Source: Saturnia japonica
Lineage: Eukaryota > Arthropoda > Insecta > Lepidoptera > Saturniidae
DNA length: 64,000 bases
Assembly (NCBI GenBank): GCA_033032175.1
Contig: CM065308.1
Span: forward strand, 19,153,590 to 19,217,589
Reading direction: 5' to 3'
The position numbers and the translations under genes were made by a program. The first letter of the stretch is position 1, and each line of letters begins with the position of its first letter. Positions 1 to 10,914 of the stretch are shown in pieces. The notes below the pieces were generated by a model. It made no database searches. It worked only from the letters and a program-made list of their open reading frames with translations, and was not told the origin of the DNA.

Positions 1-575
1 AAAAACGTCAGTATGAGTGGTAATAAGCGTTCAAAAGCGGTCGAGATATGCTGGAAGATTTGCTTCACTCTGGTAGGCCATCATCGTCTTCAACTGAAGT
101 TAACATCGCAAAAGTGAAGGAAATAGTGACTGAAAATCCTTATTCAAGTTTGAGAGAGATAGCCGCTGAACTTTCTGTGTCTCACGAGTCGATCCGTATC
201 ATTTTAAATAATCTTATAATGCGCCTTCGCACAAGGCCATGATTGTGAACGATGTTTTATCAAAAACTCAACAAATACCATCGAGCAACCATCTTATTCA
301 CCAGATATGGCTCCAGCCAACTTCTTTCTTTTTCCTAAACTCAAATTACCACTTCGAGGCACCCATTTTCATTCGGTAGAAGACATAAATGATAATTCGC
401 GACGAGTACTAAATTCAATTCCGGAAAAAGCGTTCAAAAAATGTTTTGATGATTGGATTACTCTTTACCGTAAGTGTGTCGTTTCTAAAGGAGCATACTT
501 TAAAGCCGATAAAATAAATTTTGATGAATAACTAACATTTTGTATATTATCGATCTTTTCCCGGCACTTTTTTCA
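1..575 (+). pseudogene. Decayed mariner transposase, internally deleted (family M1, copy A)
   Basis: The first part (about 48-242) reads as the N-terminal DNA-binding region of a mariner transposase, with a 'SGRPSSS' linker followed by a helix-turn-helix-like 'SLREIAAELSVSHESI'. The sequence then jumps to a catalytic-domain piece (about 222-330) with 'APSHKAM' and a shifted 'SPDMAPANFFLFP', which in the family follows the second catalytic Asp. The C-terminus is readable at 307-531 ('KLKLPLRGTHFHSVEDI'). The segment holding the first catalytic Asp is missing and at least one frameshift is present. The terminal stretch at 536-575 (AACATTTTGTATATTATCGA, then a run like GGCACTTTTTT) matches in reverse the ends of the copies at 10915 and 40886. 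The left end is cut by the window border. This is a dead copy. Confidence 0.8.
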
Positions 576-1431
576 TCATCATACAATATAAATTTTTTGC
601 CAAACACTCTGATTTGCGTTAGAGGTGATACCTACGGCACTATTTATAATGAAACAAAACTCAGAGCAGCTCAGAGCAGCTTTGCAAAAAGTAATAAAAA
701 AATATCGTCCCCAATATTAAATTGCTCCGAAGATATAATGAAATATGGCTTGATATAAATTTGATTATCTGATATGGAGACAACCCTATTATTGCACTAG
801 ATTCATACATGATTCTGTATTCAAGGCACGCTCATCGACGATGCCTGTGCATCATCCAGAATACTTTATTTGCGCCAAGTATTCAACGCCGTCAATATAA
901 CAAGTGCCAATGTGATATAGTGAATTCTTTGTGGTATAAAAAACATACTATGTTTAACAATAATATTTTATTATGAATATATAAATTTATGTACGTTTCG
1001 AGTAACATGTAGTCTGAATGTAAATGAAAATCATTATAGCCTTATTTTTTTCTTTCGGTTTTTTTTTTGATGATTGAACAGTTTATTTAAAATAGTCTTC
1101 AGTAGTTCCTTTATTTGATTATTAAATCTCATTGTTTGGTATAAATTTTTCTTCTATACCTATATGAATAAAATGATTAAGGTTTGCCGTTATGTGCACA
1201 TCATGCATAAACTACTGGATAGATTTTAATTTGTTTTTTTTTTGTTTTAATCCATAGATACTCTTTATATATTTTTTATCACGATATTTTCATTGAATAA
1301 AAAGTTACTAAAGTTTTAAGAAACTTCGATTTTTATAAGCATTACGCGTTCTTCTGTCGTCCGCAGGCACAGATAGTCTTTAATAAGATTTATGCATATA
1401 TGCATTATAATTTTGTCAATATTATATAATA
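576..1431. other. AT-rich non-coding stretch
   Basis: No ORF, TIR or splice-bounded exon is convincing here. The sequence is AT-rich with several T-runs near 1055-1075 and 1225-1245. Confidence 0.5.
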
Positions 1432-2165
1432 CTAGTGACCCGCCGCCCCAGCTTCACACGGGTACAATTTACAAACTGGTGTGTTTTATGGTTAAAAAGT
1501 CTGTTTTACAGCATACCGCTTTAATATTGGCCTTCATAAGTTCATAATTGCCTTATTAGCCTGATGCTTCTAAACGCGACTATTATGCTCGATGTCCTAA
1601 GTTCGATTCTCAGGTCGAGCAAAGTGTTATTGGGGTTTTCTATGTAATTCTTAGTAACAGCTTGGAGTTTGACTTTGTGCCCAATTATTGGCAATAGGCT
1701 CGCCCTCTATTACATGGAACCTTAAACATATCCGACGAACTATGGGTGTACACCTCTGTCTAACACTTTTGGGATACAGAAGTGATGGTATGTTATGTTA
1801 TCTAACTTCATAGTTATGAAATAACGTAATATTTTTATTTATTATGTTGAAGATAAAAATGGTTACTGTGAGTCTACCTTAAGTGATAGACATATGCCAT
1901 CGCGGACTCTTCTCTAGGCTTTTTTAAGAACTACAATTCTTTACAAAATTATTTTGATGTATCTCACAAGGTTTAGCCAGCGTACGCCATGTAAGCGCCC
2001 GAAAATCATTTTTTGGTGACTTGATTACAAATAATTGAATTTTCTCTCCTTCCATAAAAAATCTCTAAATGCTAGTGAAAATCGCATTGAAATCCGTTGA
2101 GTAGTTTAAAAGATCTAAGCGTACATATGGGACAGACAGCGGGAAGAGTCTTTATTTTATACTAT
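1432..2165 (-). repeat. Composite dispersed repeat (family C), copy 1
   Basis: It begins with CTAGTGACCCGCC and a 'GCTTCACACGGG' motif at about 1432-1465. In reverse it matches the right ends of the segments at 39600-40600 and 62732-63975. The stretch at about 1820-2060, including a 'GTTTAGCCAGCGTACGCCATG'-like part, matches in reverse 39770-39970 and 62880-63130. A tRNA-derived SINE sits in the middle in the same relative position and orientation as in the other two copies. This arrangement suggests a non-autonomous element that amplified with the SINE already inside. Confidence 0.6.
1575..1800 (+). repeat. tRNA-derived SINE (family S1), inside composite repeat
   Basis: It contains a pol III B-box-like AGTTCGATTCTCAGG (about 1609-1623). 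The family body follows: 'AAAGTGTTATTGG', 'GGCAATAGGCTCGCC', 'TACATGG' and a terminal 'GGATACAGAAGTGATGGTATG'. The same body occurs at 37840-38062, 46140-46350 (reverse), 52945-53135, about 40270-40490 (reverse) and about 63640-63840 (reverse). Confidence 0.65.
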
Positions 2166-2192
2166 GTATAGATTTGTTTTGCAGTTTTATTG

Positions 2193-2345
2193 TACACTAG
2201 CTGTGCCCCGCGGTTTCACCCGTGTTAATTTTAGCCGACAAACACCGCTAGGTATGCTAAGGACCAATATTTTTTTTAAACAGTGTATTTATATATCATT
2301 AACCATTACGCTAACGCATGCGGATAAGGTTCGGGAACAATTCCA
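2193..2345. repeat. Fragment of non-LTR-type repeat end
   Basis: The stretch opens with CTAGCTGTGCCCCGCGGTTTC and carries 'GACAAACACCGCTAGG' and 'AAGGACCAATATT'. The same words occur in reverse or in part near 22440-22560 and 54100-54290. It is probably the truncated end of an RTE-like or related dispersed repeat; the family is not certain. Confidence 0.4.
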
Positions 2346-2410
2346 CTTCAAACTTACTTAACAGAAATCAATATTTAAGGGTAGCTGAGATTCTGGCTAT
2401 CATAATAATT

Positions 2411-3663
2411 GGTCAGGGAAAAAGTTTCTTCGCATTTTTATATGAAAACTCGAGACACTTTTTTAAAAGTTTATTTACAGTATATATGTGCCGTTTTTTT
2501 CGATGACTGTCTACCATTTTGTAGGTAGAGACATGATCACGCTGCTGTAGAAACTTTGGGACTTCTAATAAAAAAAAACGCGACAAATAGTTTTGGCAGT
2601 CCTTTTTTGATGGTAACCTTACAGAACCTAAAGAATTCTGAAGAGACCGAAACAGGTGAAAATCTGAATGTGCAAGGGCAGGGCTATATGGTTGATGTAC
2701 TAACACCTCCCAGCCAAACTCTCTTAATTTTTGGTGAGTGGCTAAAGATGTCTGTGGTCAAGCGTTATCGTTCCTGTTGATCAATTCCGGCCGCTTTCTC
2801 TCAACTGCTTCCTTTAATCTCATCAGTTGTTGGCAGTAGAGATCCAAATCGATGGTTTTGCCGGGCGGTAAAAGCTCATAATGAACAATGCCCTTCCTGT
2901 CCCACCATACACACAGCATCACCTTAAATTATTTCGAGTTAGCCCAGGTTTAGCCACAGTCTGTGAAGCCTGGCCGATCTTAGACCACGACCTTTTTCGC
3001 ACGTTCTTGTCGTACGTGATCCGCTTTTCATCGCTAGTTATCAATCTCTTCAAAAAAGGCTAGATTTCATTACGTTTCAATAATGAATCGCAAATGAGTA
3101 CACGATATATTAGGTTTCTTTCAGTGAGCTCGTGTGACACCTAAATATCGAGCTTTTTGGTATAGCCAGCTTTCTTCAAAGGGGTTAAAACTATTATGTG
3201 GTCAATTTTCAGTTCTTCAGCTACATCGTAACTAGGGATATGCCAATCTTGTTACACTTTTTCAAAAATGGCGTCCATTTTATTCGTTACAGGACGACCA
3301 GAACGAGGTGTATCTTTATCATCATAATTTCCGGACTGGAAATGTTTGAACCAACTTTGCGCTACTTTTACTGACACTGCATTAGGTCCATAAACATCAA
3401 ATCTTTTTCGCTGCTTAATTTACATTTTTGCCTTTTTTGTAATAATGTTTTAAAATGTATCGAATTTCTTCATTAGATTCACTCATTTTTACAGAAAGAA
3501 AAACAAATGAAAAATAGCGGGATTTAACATTTTTTCATTTTTTTTAATATTTAATGTAACCTTTTTAATGTTACAAAAATCAGCCAGATACAAATAGTAC
3601 AGCCAAAGAAATTTTATAACAACTTTATACCTACGTTATGCGAAAAGACTTATTCCCAGTCCT
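2411..3663 (-). pseudogene. Decayed mariner element with recognisable TIRs (family M2)
   Basis: Read on the - strand, this region follows a mariner transposase from near its start to its C-terminus. Visible landmarks are 'MSESNEEIRYILKHYYKKG' near 3485, 'SGRPVTNK', 'HELTERN', a catalytic-region 'ITSDEK', a mutated 'NRNDNA' second-Asp region, then 'HQPYSPALAHSDFHLFRSLQ' (2413-2706). Many stops and frameshifts break it. The borders carry imperfect inverted repeats: left starts GGTCAGGGAAAAAGTTTCTT, right in reverse starts GGACTGGGAATAAGTCTTTT. The total of about 1.25 kb is the normal mariner size. The flanking TA is intact on the right and mutated on the left. It resembles the SETMAR/irritans type of mariner more than family M1. 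Confidence 0.75.
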
Positions 3664-3754
3664 AATACACAAAAATAATTTTTCGAATCCGACTGATAGT
3701 TCCAGAGATTACCATGTTTACACAAACAAACTCTTTCGCTTTACTTTATTATTA

Positions 3755-4230
3755 ACTAGATATGCCCGCAGCTTCGCTCACGTGGACTACAGAATGCCAC
3801 CGATCGGGCACACGCGCGAATCTTGCTCCTCCGCTTCTGACTATTTTAAAGACAAAAATGCTTATTGTGCAAATAGATATATACTCTCGCTGATTTTTTT
3901 GTAGTTCTTTTTAATGCCTACAATTATGTAGTACATTAACATGATATATCTCATAACGTTTGTTCAGCATCAGCCATTTAAGCGCCCGAATTTTTTTTTG
4001 TTTGCGCGGAACATTAATAAATGTAAATACACCTTATAACATCAGCTATTTACCAGTGTAAGTCCTGTCAAAATCGGTCCAACCGACTCGAAGATTACTC
4101 GGAACAGAGAGACAAAAAAAATATGTGATTTTTGTTATAGGTATCTTCTTATATACTTTCATATGCATTTGGTAAAAAGTAGTTATTTTGACATTACAAA
4201 CAGAAACTTAAATTCTATTAATTATGTATA
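3755..4230 (+). repeat. Dispersed repeat family R1, copy 1
   Basis: Starts near AACTAGATATGCCCGCAGCTTCG. It contains 'GTGGACTACAGAATGCC', 'GACAAAAATGCTTATTG', 'CTCTCGCTGA', 'GTCAAAATCGGTCCAACCG' and ends in 'TTTTGACATTACAAACAG...TATAGAT'. At least eight related copies are in the window. The layout, with a fixed head and a 'CAAAATCGGTCCAACCG...GGAACA...GACAGACAAAAA' tail, is typical of non-autonomous lepidopteran repeats. No coding capacity is seen. Confidence 0.65.
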
Positions 4231-4837
4231 GATATATATATAATTAAAAATATAGATACAGTTTTAAAATATTATTTAACGATATTTTATATCTGAATTA
4301 TAGTGAACTTTTACAATTTTACTCTAGCGTAAATAAATAAAATTATTAGATCCTCTACCTAGACCCTATGGTCAATATGAATGGTCTTAACCTTAATCTA
4401 TGATCTATATGGTTAAATATATCAGCTGTACAGCGATCAGTATATCGATATAATAAATTATATTAAAACGAGGTCACATGAAATTTCAACGTATCGATTT
4501 TTGAAGGCACGTGATACGCGTTCTTCCAAGCGTCATACCGGACACTAATAAAGTAGCGTGCTAAACATTGGAGTTATTTATCAAAACAGTACATAAAACT
4601 GAAGAGTGCATACCCATTTCAAAAACGTATTTCTTCGCGGGAAGATAAACTTAAAGATATTGTGGTATTTTAGCATAATAAGTACTGGTATAAGATTTAT
4701 TAAAGGAACACCCCTTACACCCTAAAGCTGCGGTCCGACCGTGTTACTCCTGTAATAACACTTAACTCACATAAATACGATACACTCATACAAACAGTTT
4801 CCTTTGAAAGGTTTTACTATGTTACTGTTTTATATCA

Positions 4838-5090
4838 ATACTAATATTATAAATATGAAGAGTTTGTTTGTTTGTTTGATTGTTTGGTTGAACACGCTAA
4901 TCTCAGAAACTACTAGTTTGAATGGAAAAATATTTTAGTGTTCGATAGCCCGTTTATCGAGGAAGGCTATAGACTAAATAACATCACGCTATGACCAATA
5001 AGAGCGGAGCATCAATGAAAAATGTTAAATGACTCTTATATGACACAGACGAATTTGTACGGGTCAGCAAGTAAATTATATTAATGTAAA
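4838..5090 (+). repeat. RTE-like 3'-end repeat
   Basis: The words 'ACTAATATTATAAATATGAAG' (split), a run of TTTG units, 'AACACGCTAATCTCAGAAACTAC' (split) and 'AGGCTATAGACTA' match a common insect repeat end. Related copies are at 22425-22700 and 53860-54290. Probably an RTE-clade LINE 3' end; assigned by pattern only. Confidence 0.45.
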
Positions 5091-5216
5091 TTTCCGATAA
5101 TGGTTGTATCTGTCAGATTCATACAAGAATTTAAAATGGATCATTACACATGAGCCACTTTAGGCAGTTGGGATATACCCATTGATTATAGCACAGAAAA
5201 TATATTAAGACGAATG

Positions 5217-6523
5217 TACAAGGTGTCCAGAAAGGGTATCGGGTATTTGTTTTCGCGCCATATTCGAAACGGGGCGTCTAAAGGGTGCGGGGAGGGGTTC
5301 GTGGCGTCCGCCATTTTGTGGAGTTTTAGTCACGATGGAACAGTACTCGGGGACGCATCGCGCATTTTGCGTACGAGCGTATTATCGTAATGGTGATTCA
5401 ATAGTGACTGCTCAACGTCTCTATCGTGCGGAATATCGTACACGCCACGCGCCAAGTGACGATAGCATTAGGAAATGGATCAGGATGTTCGAGAATACAG
5501 GTGCGACAGTTAAAATTAAAAACTCTGGTCGTCCTCGTTCAGTTCGCGATGAAGAAACAATTGAAGAAGTTGAGGCGTCGGTTCGTCAAAATCCGTCTTT
5601 ATCCATCCGAAAGCGAAGCCAAGCGTTGAACATCAAAAAATCGTCTTTACATTCGATTTTAAAGAAAGACTTACATCTAAAAGCCTATAAAATTCAATTG
5701 GTTCAAGAATTGAAGGATACGGACTATGCTAATCGACTGAATTTTGCGAACGAAATGCTGCAGCGATTTAACAACTTTAACAACATACTGTTCAGTGACG
5801 AAGCAAATTTTCACCTGAATGGTCATGTTAATAAGCAGAATTGTCGGTACTGGGCAGTGGAGAATCCGAGACGAAAGCATGAACGACCCCTGCATAGCCC
5901 AAAGGTCGTTGTTTGGGCCGCTATGTCTGCTAAAGGCATAATTGGTCCTTATTTTCATGAAGATCAACGAGGCCGAGCAATTAATGTGAATAGTGACCGT
6001 TATTGCGATATGTTGCGAAATTTTTTGGTCCCAGAGTTGCAGGAGTTTGCAGGTTTCAACTCAAGAACGTAGTTCCAGCAAGATAGGGCCACTTGCCGTA
6101 CCTCAAATGACTCAATGGAAGTTGTTAACGAATTATTCCCTAATAAAGTCATTTCGCGAAAGGGTAACATCAACTGGCCTCCCAGAAGCCCCGACCTTAG
6201 CCCGCTTGACTATTTTGCATGGGGATACCTTAAAAGTAAGGTTTATCAAAACAATCCGACGAATCTAACCCAGTTAAAGCAAAACATCAGGTCAGAAATG
6301 GCAGCAATATCGATAGCTATGTGTCAACGTGTTATCGCCAATCTTCGTTTCCGTTTAGAAGAGTGCCAGCAACGTAACGGTCATCATTTGGATAACATCA
6401 TCTTTTCCAAATAATTGTCCAATTCATATGCTAATAATAAACAATAAACTTTTTTATTGCATACAAATAATTTTTGTTTCATTGAACTTACAAATACCCG
6501 ATACCCTTTCTGGACACCTTGTA
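5217..6523 (+). mobile_element. Tc1/mariner element, DD41D type, near-intact
   Basis: Perfect 32-bp terminal inverted repeats bound the element: left starts CAAGGTGTCCAGAAAGGGTA at 5219, right ends in the exact reverse complement at 6521. A TA target duplication flanks them (5217-5218 and 6522-6523). The element body is 1303 bp and holds one transposase reading frame on the + strand. The perfect TIRs and the single coding lesion indicate a young insertion. It lies just upstream of the first visible STARD10-like exon, so presumably within an intron of that gene. Confidence 0.93.
5335..6414 (+). pseudogene. DD41D mariner-type transposase with one internal stop
   Basis: This is a cut-and-paste transposase of 359 residues in a single frame, interrupted only by a TAG at 6070-6072. 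The start chosen is the ATG at 5335 ('MEQYSGTHRAFCVRAYYRNG'), which opens the helix-turn-helix domain (about residues 1-110) with a 'GRPRSV' AT-hook-like linker near residue 65. Catalytic Asp residues are D155 ('FSDEANFHLNG'), D250 ('FQQDRAT') and D292 ('SPLDYFAWG'). The spacing of 41 residues between the last two defines DD41D. The stop falls where the family normally has Trp before 'FQQD', consistent with a TGG-to-TAG change. The fixed 'DG' after the second Asp is 'DR' here, a further possible lesion. This copy should not make a full-length enzyme unless the stop is read through. Confidence 0.9.
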
Positions 6524-6583
6524 CTTCATGATGGTAGGTAACTTATTTAATGTGCTAACGAATTTGCTAATTTTTTTTCGCAG

Positions 6584-6716
6584 TGTCATGCCCAGCACCT
6601 CTCAAGAACCGCGACTTCGTTCTACAACGTTCGTGGCTGGACACGGGCTATGAAAAGATGATTCTCAATCACTCCGTCTATCATAAGGACTATCCACCGC
6701 GGAAAGGCTATGTCAG
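6584..6716 (+). CDS. STARD10: START-domain protein (STARD10-like), internal exon
   Basis: This internal exon encodes 43 full codons beginning 'SCPAPLKNRDFVLQRSWLD' and ending 'YHKDYPPRKGYV'. It matches the central part of the START lipid-binding domain of STARD10, where 'CP.PLKNRD', 'RSWL' and 'YPPRK' are hallmarks; PCTP lacks the 'YPPRK' string. The acceptor is TTTTTTTTCGCAG and the donor is CAG/GTAGGC. The exon starts with two bases of a split codon and ends with AG of an Arg codon finished by the exon at 15181. STARD10 and relatives carry phosphatidylcholine or phosphatidylethanolamine between membranes (established for the vertebrate family). Upstream START exons were looked for in 1-5200 and not found, so they likely lie left of the window. 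Confidence 0.88.
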
Positions 6717-6859
6717 GTAGGCTGACTTGATTTCAATTTATTTGTATAATTAATTTTTATTACCTATTCATAACTACGGATAAAAAATACACAAGGACAC
6801 AGTTTATAACTTAAGCAGTAGCTAACGTTCACACTATTGTTTTTGAAGTGAAAACTTGA

Positions 6860-7105
6860 CTGACTATACTGTTACTCTTAAGTGCCCTGGAGCCACAGAC
6901 GGCTTTTACAGCATCGCCGTGGCTTGGGGGCGAGCGCTTAAGGCACTCGGCCGCGCAAGCGTGGCAACATCTTCAAAGGAGCCAAAGTGGCCGAACCTTG
7001 GCTTGGGCTGTCGCCATAGTTGCAATTAAGTCACGAACTGGCTAATTCCCTAAACTAACTTATATATATACCTGCCTCCTAGGATTCTTTGGTACCGTCG
7101 TGTTT
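6860..7105 (-). repeat. 3' UTR tail of jockey-like LINE family J
   Basis: In reverse it reads '...GGTTCGGCCACTTTGGC', 'CCGAGTGCCTTAAGCGCTCG', 'GCTGTAAAAGCCGTC' and ends in 'AACAGTATAGTCAGT'. The same order occurs on the + strand at 43800-43957. It is a 5'-truncated LINE copy inside the 8.5-kb intron of the STARD10-like gene. Confidence 0.6.
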
Positions 7106-8996
7106 TGAAACGGGATAAAACGAAAAAGTATCCTAAAAAGAGAATCACTCATTTATAGGATTTAGCATACGAGAGAATGAGATAGATAGTGTACATTATA
7201 CACGGTTAATGCAAGACCTGAATTTCACGACAATGATCATCGTCGAATTAGCCTGGCGGTGTGACAGGCAGACTTGTACGCGCTGTTGTATGTACATTGC
7301 GAGTGTTCTATAGGTTGGAGTCTCGCTGATTCAAAATTTTATAAACCAGACTTGATGATATTTTTTTTCGTGAAGGGTTTTCTTCTACCACGTGCCACAC
7401 AAGTTTTTTATGCATAAAGTATTAGTAGTAGTGTAGTAGTAGTTTGGTTAAATAAATAAATAATAAATTCCGGAAAACGGACCAAAGAATAAAAAGAAAC
7501 AAATTTAAAATGGAAAGAAGTAATAATTCCTTAGAATACCTCACTGTTATAAATTTAGTTAGTGGAGTTTTTTATCTTTCTTTCTCTGTTCACAAAGGGG
7601 ACTTATTTTCAACGAATAAACATCGAATTAAGCACCGCAAGTTTACAAGTTAACCTAAATAGTTTACTGCTTAATTGAAGAGTTTGAAATACGAATTTAA
7701 TTACAAGGCGCGGCAGAGAAACGGCTCTCTGGAGACGTAACCACGGGGTCGTTGTTTACAATGGTCTGACACCGGCTTGTAGTATTAAAACTATTTCAAG
7801 TAATTTTGCTAAGAGTTTCAAAGCTAGGACCACAAAGGTTATGTACGTCTATTTGTTTTACACAATTTCATATAATCGATACTAAAAGAAGCCAAATTCA
7901 AATACGACTTTTTATATTGTTTGAACAAAAAGCCGTAATAGGAGTTTTTGGCGTGATCTTGATTTGCTCTGTTGTGAATTTTATTTCATATTCAGTTTGT
8001 CAGAAATAAAACCAGCATATTAAAGAGGCAAGTACGGTCTCGTCATAAAGGTAAAAAGTTTTACAGATGTTTTATTGAATATAAACCAAATACGATTGGA
8101 TAGAGTGGAATATCAAGATATTGCTGTGAATGTGCAAATAGTCTTAGGACCATAGGTTATGTGAACAATAGTTCACACGTTGCTGCAATAATTTTCTACT
8201 TAGCACACGGACGATATTTGTCTAAAATCTCCAGACCAGCTACAATACTCAACACTTTATATGATAAAGACAATATTACCACCGTTATTGACGAAAATAG
8301 CGAGGAAGATTAGTTATTAATGTGGTATAAAATTAGGTTTATTATATGTAGAAAATAATTTATGCTGATTTAATCATAATTGGATTAAATAATCTTTATG
8401 TTGATGTTTAGGCATACTTTAAATAAAATTATTAACATTTCAATAAAGTTTATAATTATTTCTTGATTATTTATAATATTTATTTAAAGTTTATAATTTA
8501 AAAAATTGTTGAAATATTATTGTTTTCATTGTTTTGTTATCTGCAATTATAAATTAACTGAATAAGCTTCGTTTCTGTTGTTTCAAAGATAAAAACTTTG
8601 AAATAAATCGGTTTTTACAAAAAAATATGTTTTTTTATTATTTTCAATATGGCGTATCTTGTGTATCAATTGTGTCTTATAAATCAATTTGTGGATTTAA
8701 GAGGCTATTCTACATCAAAAAGGTATTAGAAAAAAAAGTTTCGTAATTATACGAAAACGTTATAACAGAGAAAAAAAATTATTTCGAAAAAAATTGTCTG
8801 TTTCAAATGGTTAATATAAAGATTATGAGTTGTTATTTTTTCTGAATATAGCCTTTATATGGCTCTATGATGTGACCATATCTCATTCAAATCGGTCAAG
8901 TCGCTTTTGAGAATTTTTTTTCTGATTTTTCTTCCATTTATTAAAAAAACAAAATAGATAAAGATTTGAAACTTGCTGGATCAAAATATCTTAATA
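7106..8996. other. Intronic sequence without recognised genes
   Basis: This is the part of the first visible STARD10-like intron before the hAT-type element. It is AT-rich, with long AT-rich runs at 8340-8560. The few ORFs are short and look random. Confidence 0.5.
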
Positions 8997-9004
8997 GTAC
9001 CAAC

Positions 9005-10308
9005 TAGGGTTGCCACCTTTTTTTGGAAAAAATATAGTACACATTTTTTTAAATCATTATTGTAACTGCCCGAAAAGGGAATGAATTTTTTCAAGTTTCA
9101 TTTATATGAATTTGTTTATTCCACTATAATTTTTTAATGCCTGAACAGATTGGATGTTTAGAGTGTCGTTAGAATCCTTGCATATCCCGAGTATCACTGG
9201 CTTTTTGGAAAATTAAATATGTTGGCAGTATAGCTCCAATTTTTTTCCATTACTCTTGAATTATTACAATATGGTTATCAAACTGAAAGTCTTGATGAGC
9301 ACATTTCAAAAATATATTATTTACACTAAAAATCATATTAAAAAAAAACCGATTGCATTGACAAAAAACGAACTAAAAAGTAAACAACAAGTTGTATGAG
9401 TTAATCTGTTTAAACAAAGCGAAAGATTACTTACTTACTTGTAGCTGACTAAACGAATAAAAAAATTCTGTATTTAAAATATATTATACAATTTAATTTT
9501 TTTTGAGACCGCTAATATGGCAAACAAGCATACGACTCCTTTGATGGTAAGCGACTACTTCAAAATCTATAGCTATCACAAGCGCGTTGCCGACTGTCAA
9601 CCCTTTTACCCCAAGGTGCACTGGAAACCCTACTCATCGCAGAAACACAAGGTTATTTGGCAGCGCAATCTCCTGCAGGATGGAGGTATTCCACCAGTCG
9701 GACTGCTACAAGTAGAGAGAAATTTAAATATATTTAATATATCTGTGTTGCCATTTTTCAGCATTATTTTTAGATTCAAACACCTGTTCTTTGCTTTGTT
9801 GTTGTGCAAATTGTTAACGTTAATAATGTTTAATTTATTAACTATTTTTAACTTTCATATTTAAATTAAGAAATTGGCATTGGTTAATTAGTTGCGTTAA
9901 AATCAAACGATTCATTTAAATATAATAACAACAGGTTCCTATTAATCGTACTTGAAAGTTCGGGAGATTTTTCTTTTAATTTATTAATTTTTCTGTTTGT
10001 GTCATATCCAAAGAAGTGATCTATTTTGCGCATCTCTAATTCGTACTTTAATTTTTTTAAATAATATATTAGACATCTAAAATGATGATGTTATTTCCTT
10101 TTAGAAATTTCGAACGGAACAAAAATAAATTTCAGTGTTAATTTGCGTTTTCGGATGCATTTAACAAAAAAATATAAAATATACGTGACAGTTGAATTAG
10201 CGATGAAAATATAGTATTTTTCGTACTATATAATTTTTATATAATATATAGTACAATTGACTAAAATATAGTACGATACTATATAATACAGTACGGTTGG
10301 CAACCCTA
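9005..10308. mobile_element. Non-autonomous hAT-type element with 8-bp target duplication
   Basis: The left end starts TAGGGTTGCCACC at 9005 and the right end finishes GGTTGGCAACCCTA at 10308, its near reverse complement. Flanking 8-mers are GTACCAAC (8997-9004) and CTACCAAC (10309-10316), seven of eight identical, as expected for hAT insertions. Both ends carry subterminal 'ATATAGTAC' words (9036 area; several between 10200 and 10295). At 1304 bp it is too short for a full hAT transposase and no hAT dimerisation or catalytic motif is visible. It lies inside the intron of the STARD10-like gene and contains the ORF described separately. Confidence 0.8.
9517..9864 (+). CDS. Unidentified ORF inside the hAT-type element
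   Basis: An ATG-started ORF of 115 codons. Residues 1 to about 65 ('MANKHTTPLMVSDYFKIYSY' to 'PPVGLLQVE') come from DNA clearly richer in G+C than its surroundings and have ordinary protein composition, with many Tyr, His, Lys and Pro. Residues 70-115 are Phe/Leu/Ile-rich and come from AT-rich DNA, so the true coding part may stop or splice near 9720. No hAT transposase motif is recognised, and I do not recognise the protein. Options are a captured host exon, a remnant of the parent transposon's second ORF, or chance. A GTAAGC donor-like site lies at 9547-9552. Confidence 0.4.
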   Translation: MANKHTTPLMVSDYFKIYSYHKRVADCQPFYPKVHWKPYSSQKHKVIWQRNLLQDGGIPPVGLLQVERNLNIFNISVLPFFSIIFRFKHLFFALLLCKLLTLIMFNLLTIFNFHI

Positions 10309-10525
10309 CTACCAACATACCCTCAAATGATGACCCCGATATCTTTCTGGGGCTGATTCAGTATGCTTATCGCCCTATGGCCTTTGTTCTTTAGTGATTC
10401 TCTAATTAAGAATCTAAGTACTTCAAATCGTGATTGATTTGTCAAAATTTAAGCAGAACAGTAGTGAGGTTAATGGAACTGGCTGCCTTTCTGTACATCG
10501 GCTAAAATAATATAATGAAAGACTA

Positions 10526-10885
10526 TTGATAAAACCTATCAAGTTTCTGGTCGGCTCTTCTCGACGACTGAGATGTTCTAACCCTACCCGTTCCTGTGTA
10601 TGTCAAAGGACAGCAAACAGGCAGACGGCCCCCCTGATGAATAAATGGTTACCGTCGCCAAAGGACAACTGCAACACCAAGGGCATTACAGCCATGTTAT
10701 CGTACTTGGAGACCGTATTTCAATTCCTTTTAAAGAGCCCCAAGAGCCCGGGGGGCGAAACCGTGCTGGGTAACTCATTCCATAACCCTATCGTACGTGA
10801 CAATACGGTTCTGTTGTCGCGTTTCTTCGGTCGTAGGTCTTCTTAGGTCCTAAATTATATAAATTGTTTTTGATTTGATGTAACC
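10526..10885 (+). repeat. 3' UTR piece of LINE family K with inserted repeat
   Basis: The end 'CTTCTTAGGTCCTAAATTATATAAATTG' (split; 10837-10870) corresponds to the 3' terminus of the LINE at 42720-42760 ('TTCTTAGGACCTAAATTGAATAAAG', split). Upstream, 'GGCTCTTCTCGACGACTGAGATG' (split) corresponds to the same LINE's 'GGTTCTTCTCGATATCTGGGAT'. Between them lies a different dispersed repeat (about 10608-10800) with 'GCAAACAGGCAGACGGCCCCCCTGATG' (split), a common lepidopteran repeat motif. Confidence 0.5.
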
Positions 10886-10914
10886 CGTCAAACGGTGTTG
10901 GAGTTTATCAATCT

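Noticed and set aside
1..5200. Upstream exons of the STARD10-like gene
   Set aside because: I searched by eye for the N-terminal START motifs between the repeats and found none with splice sites in phase.
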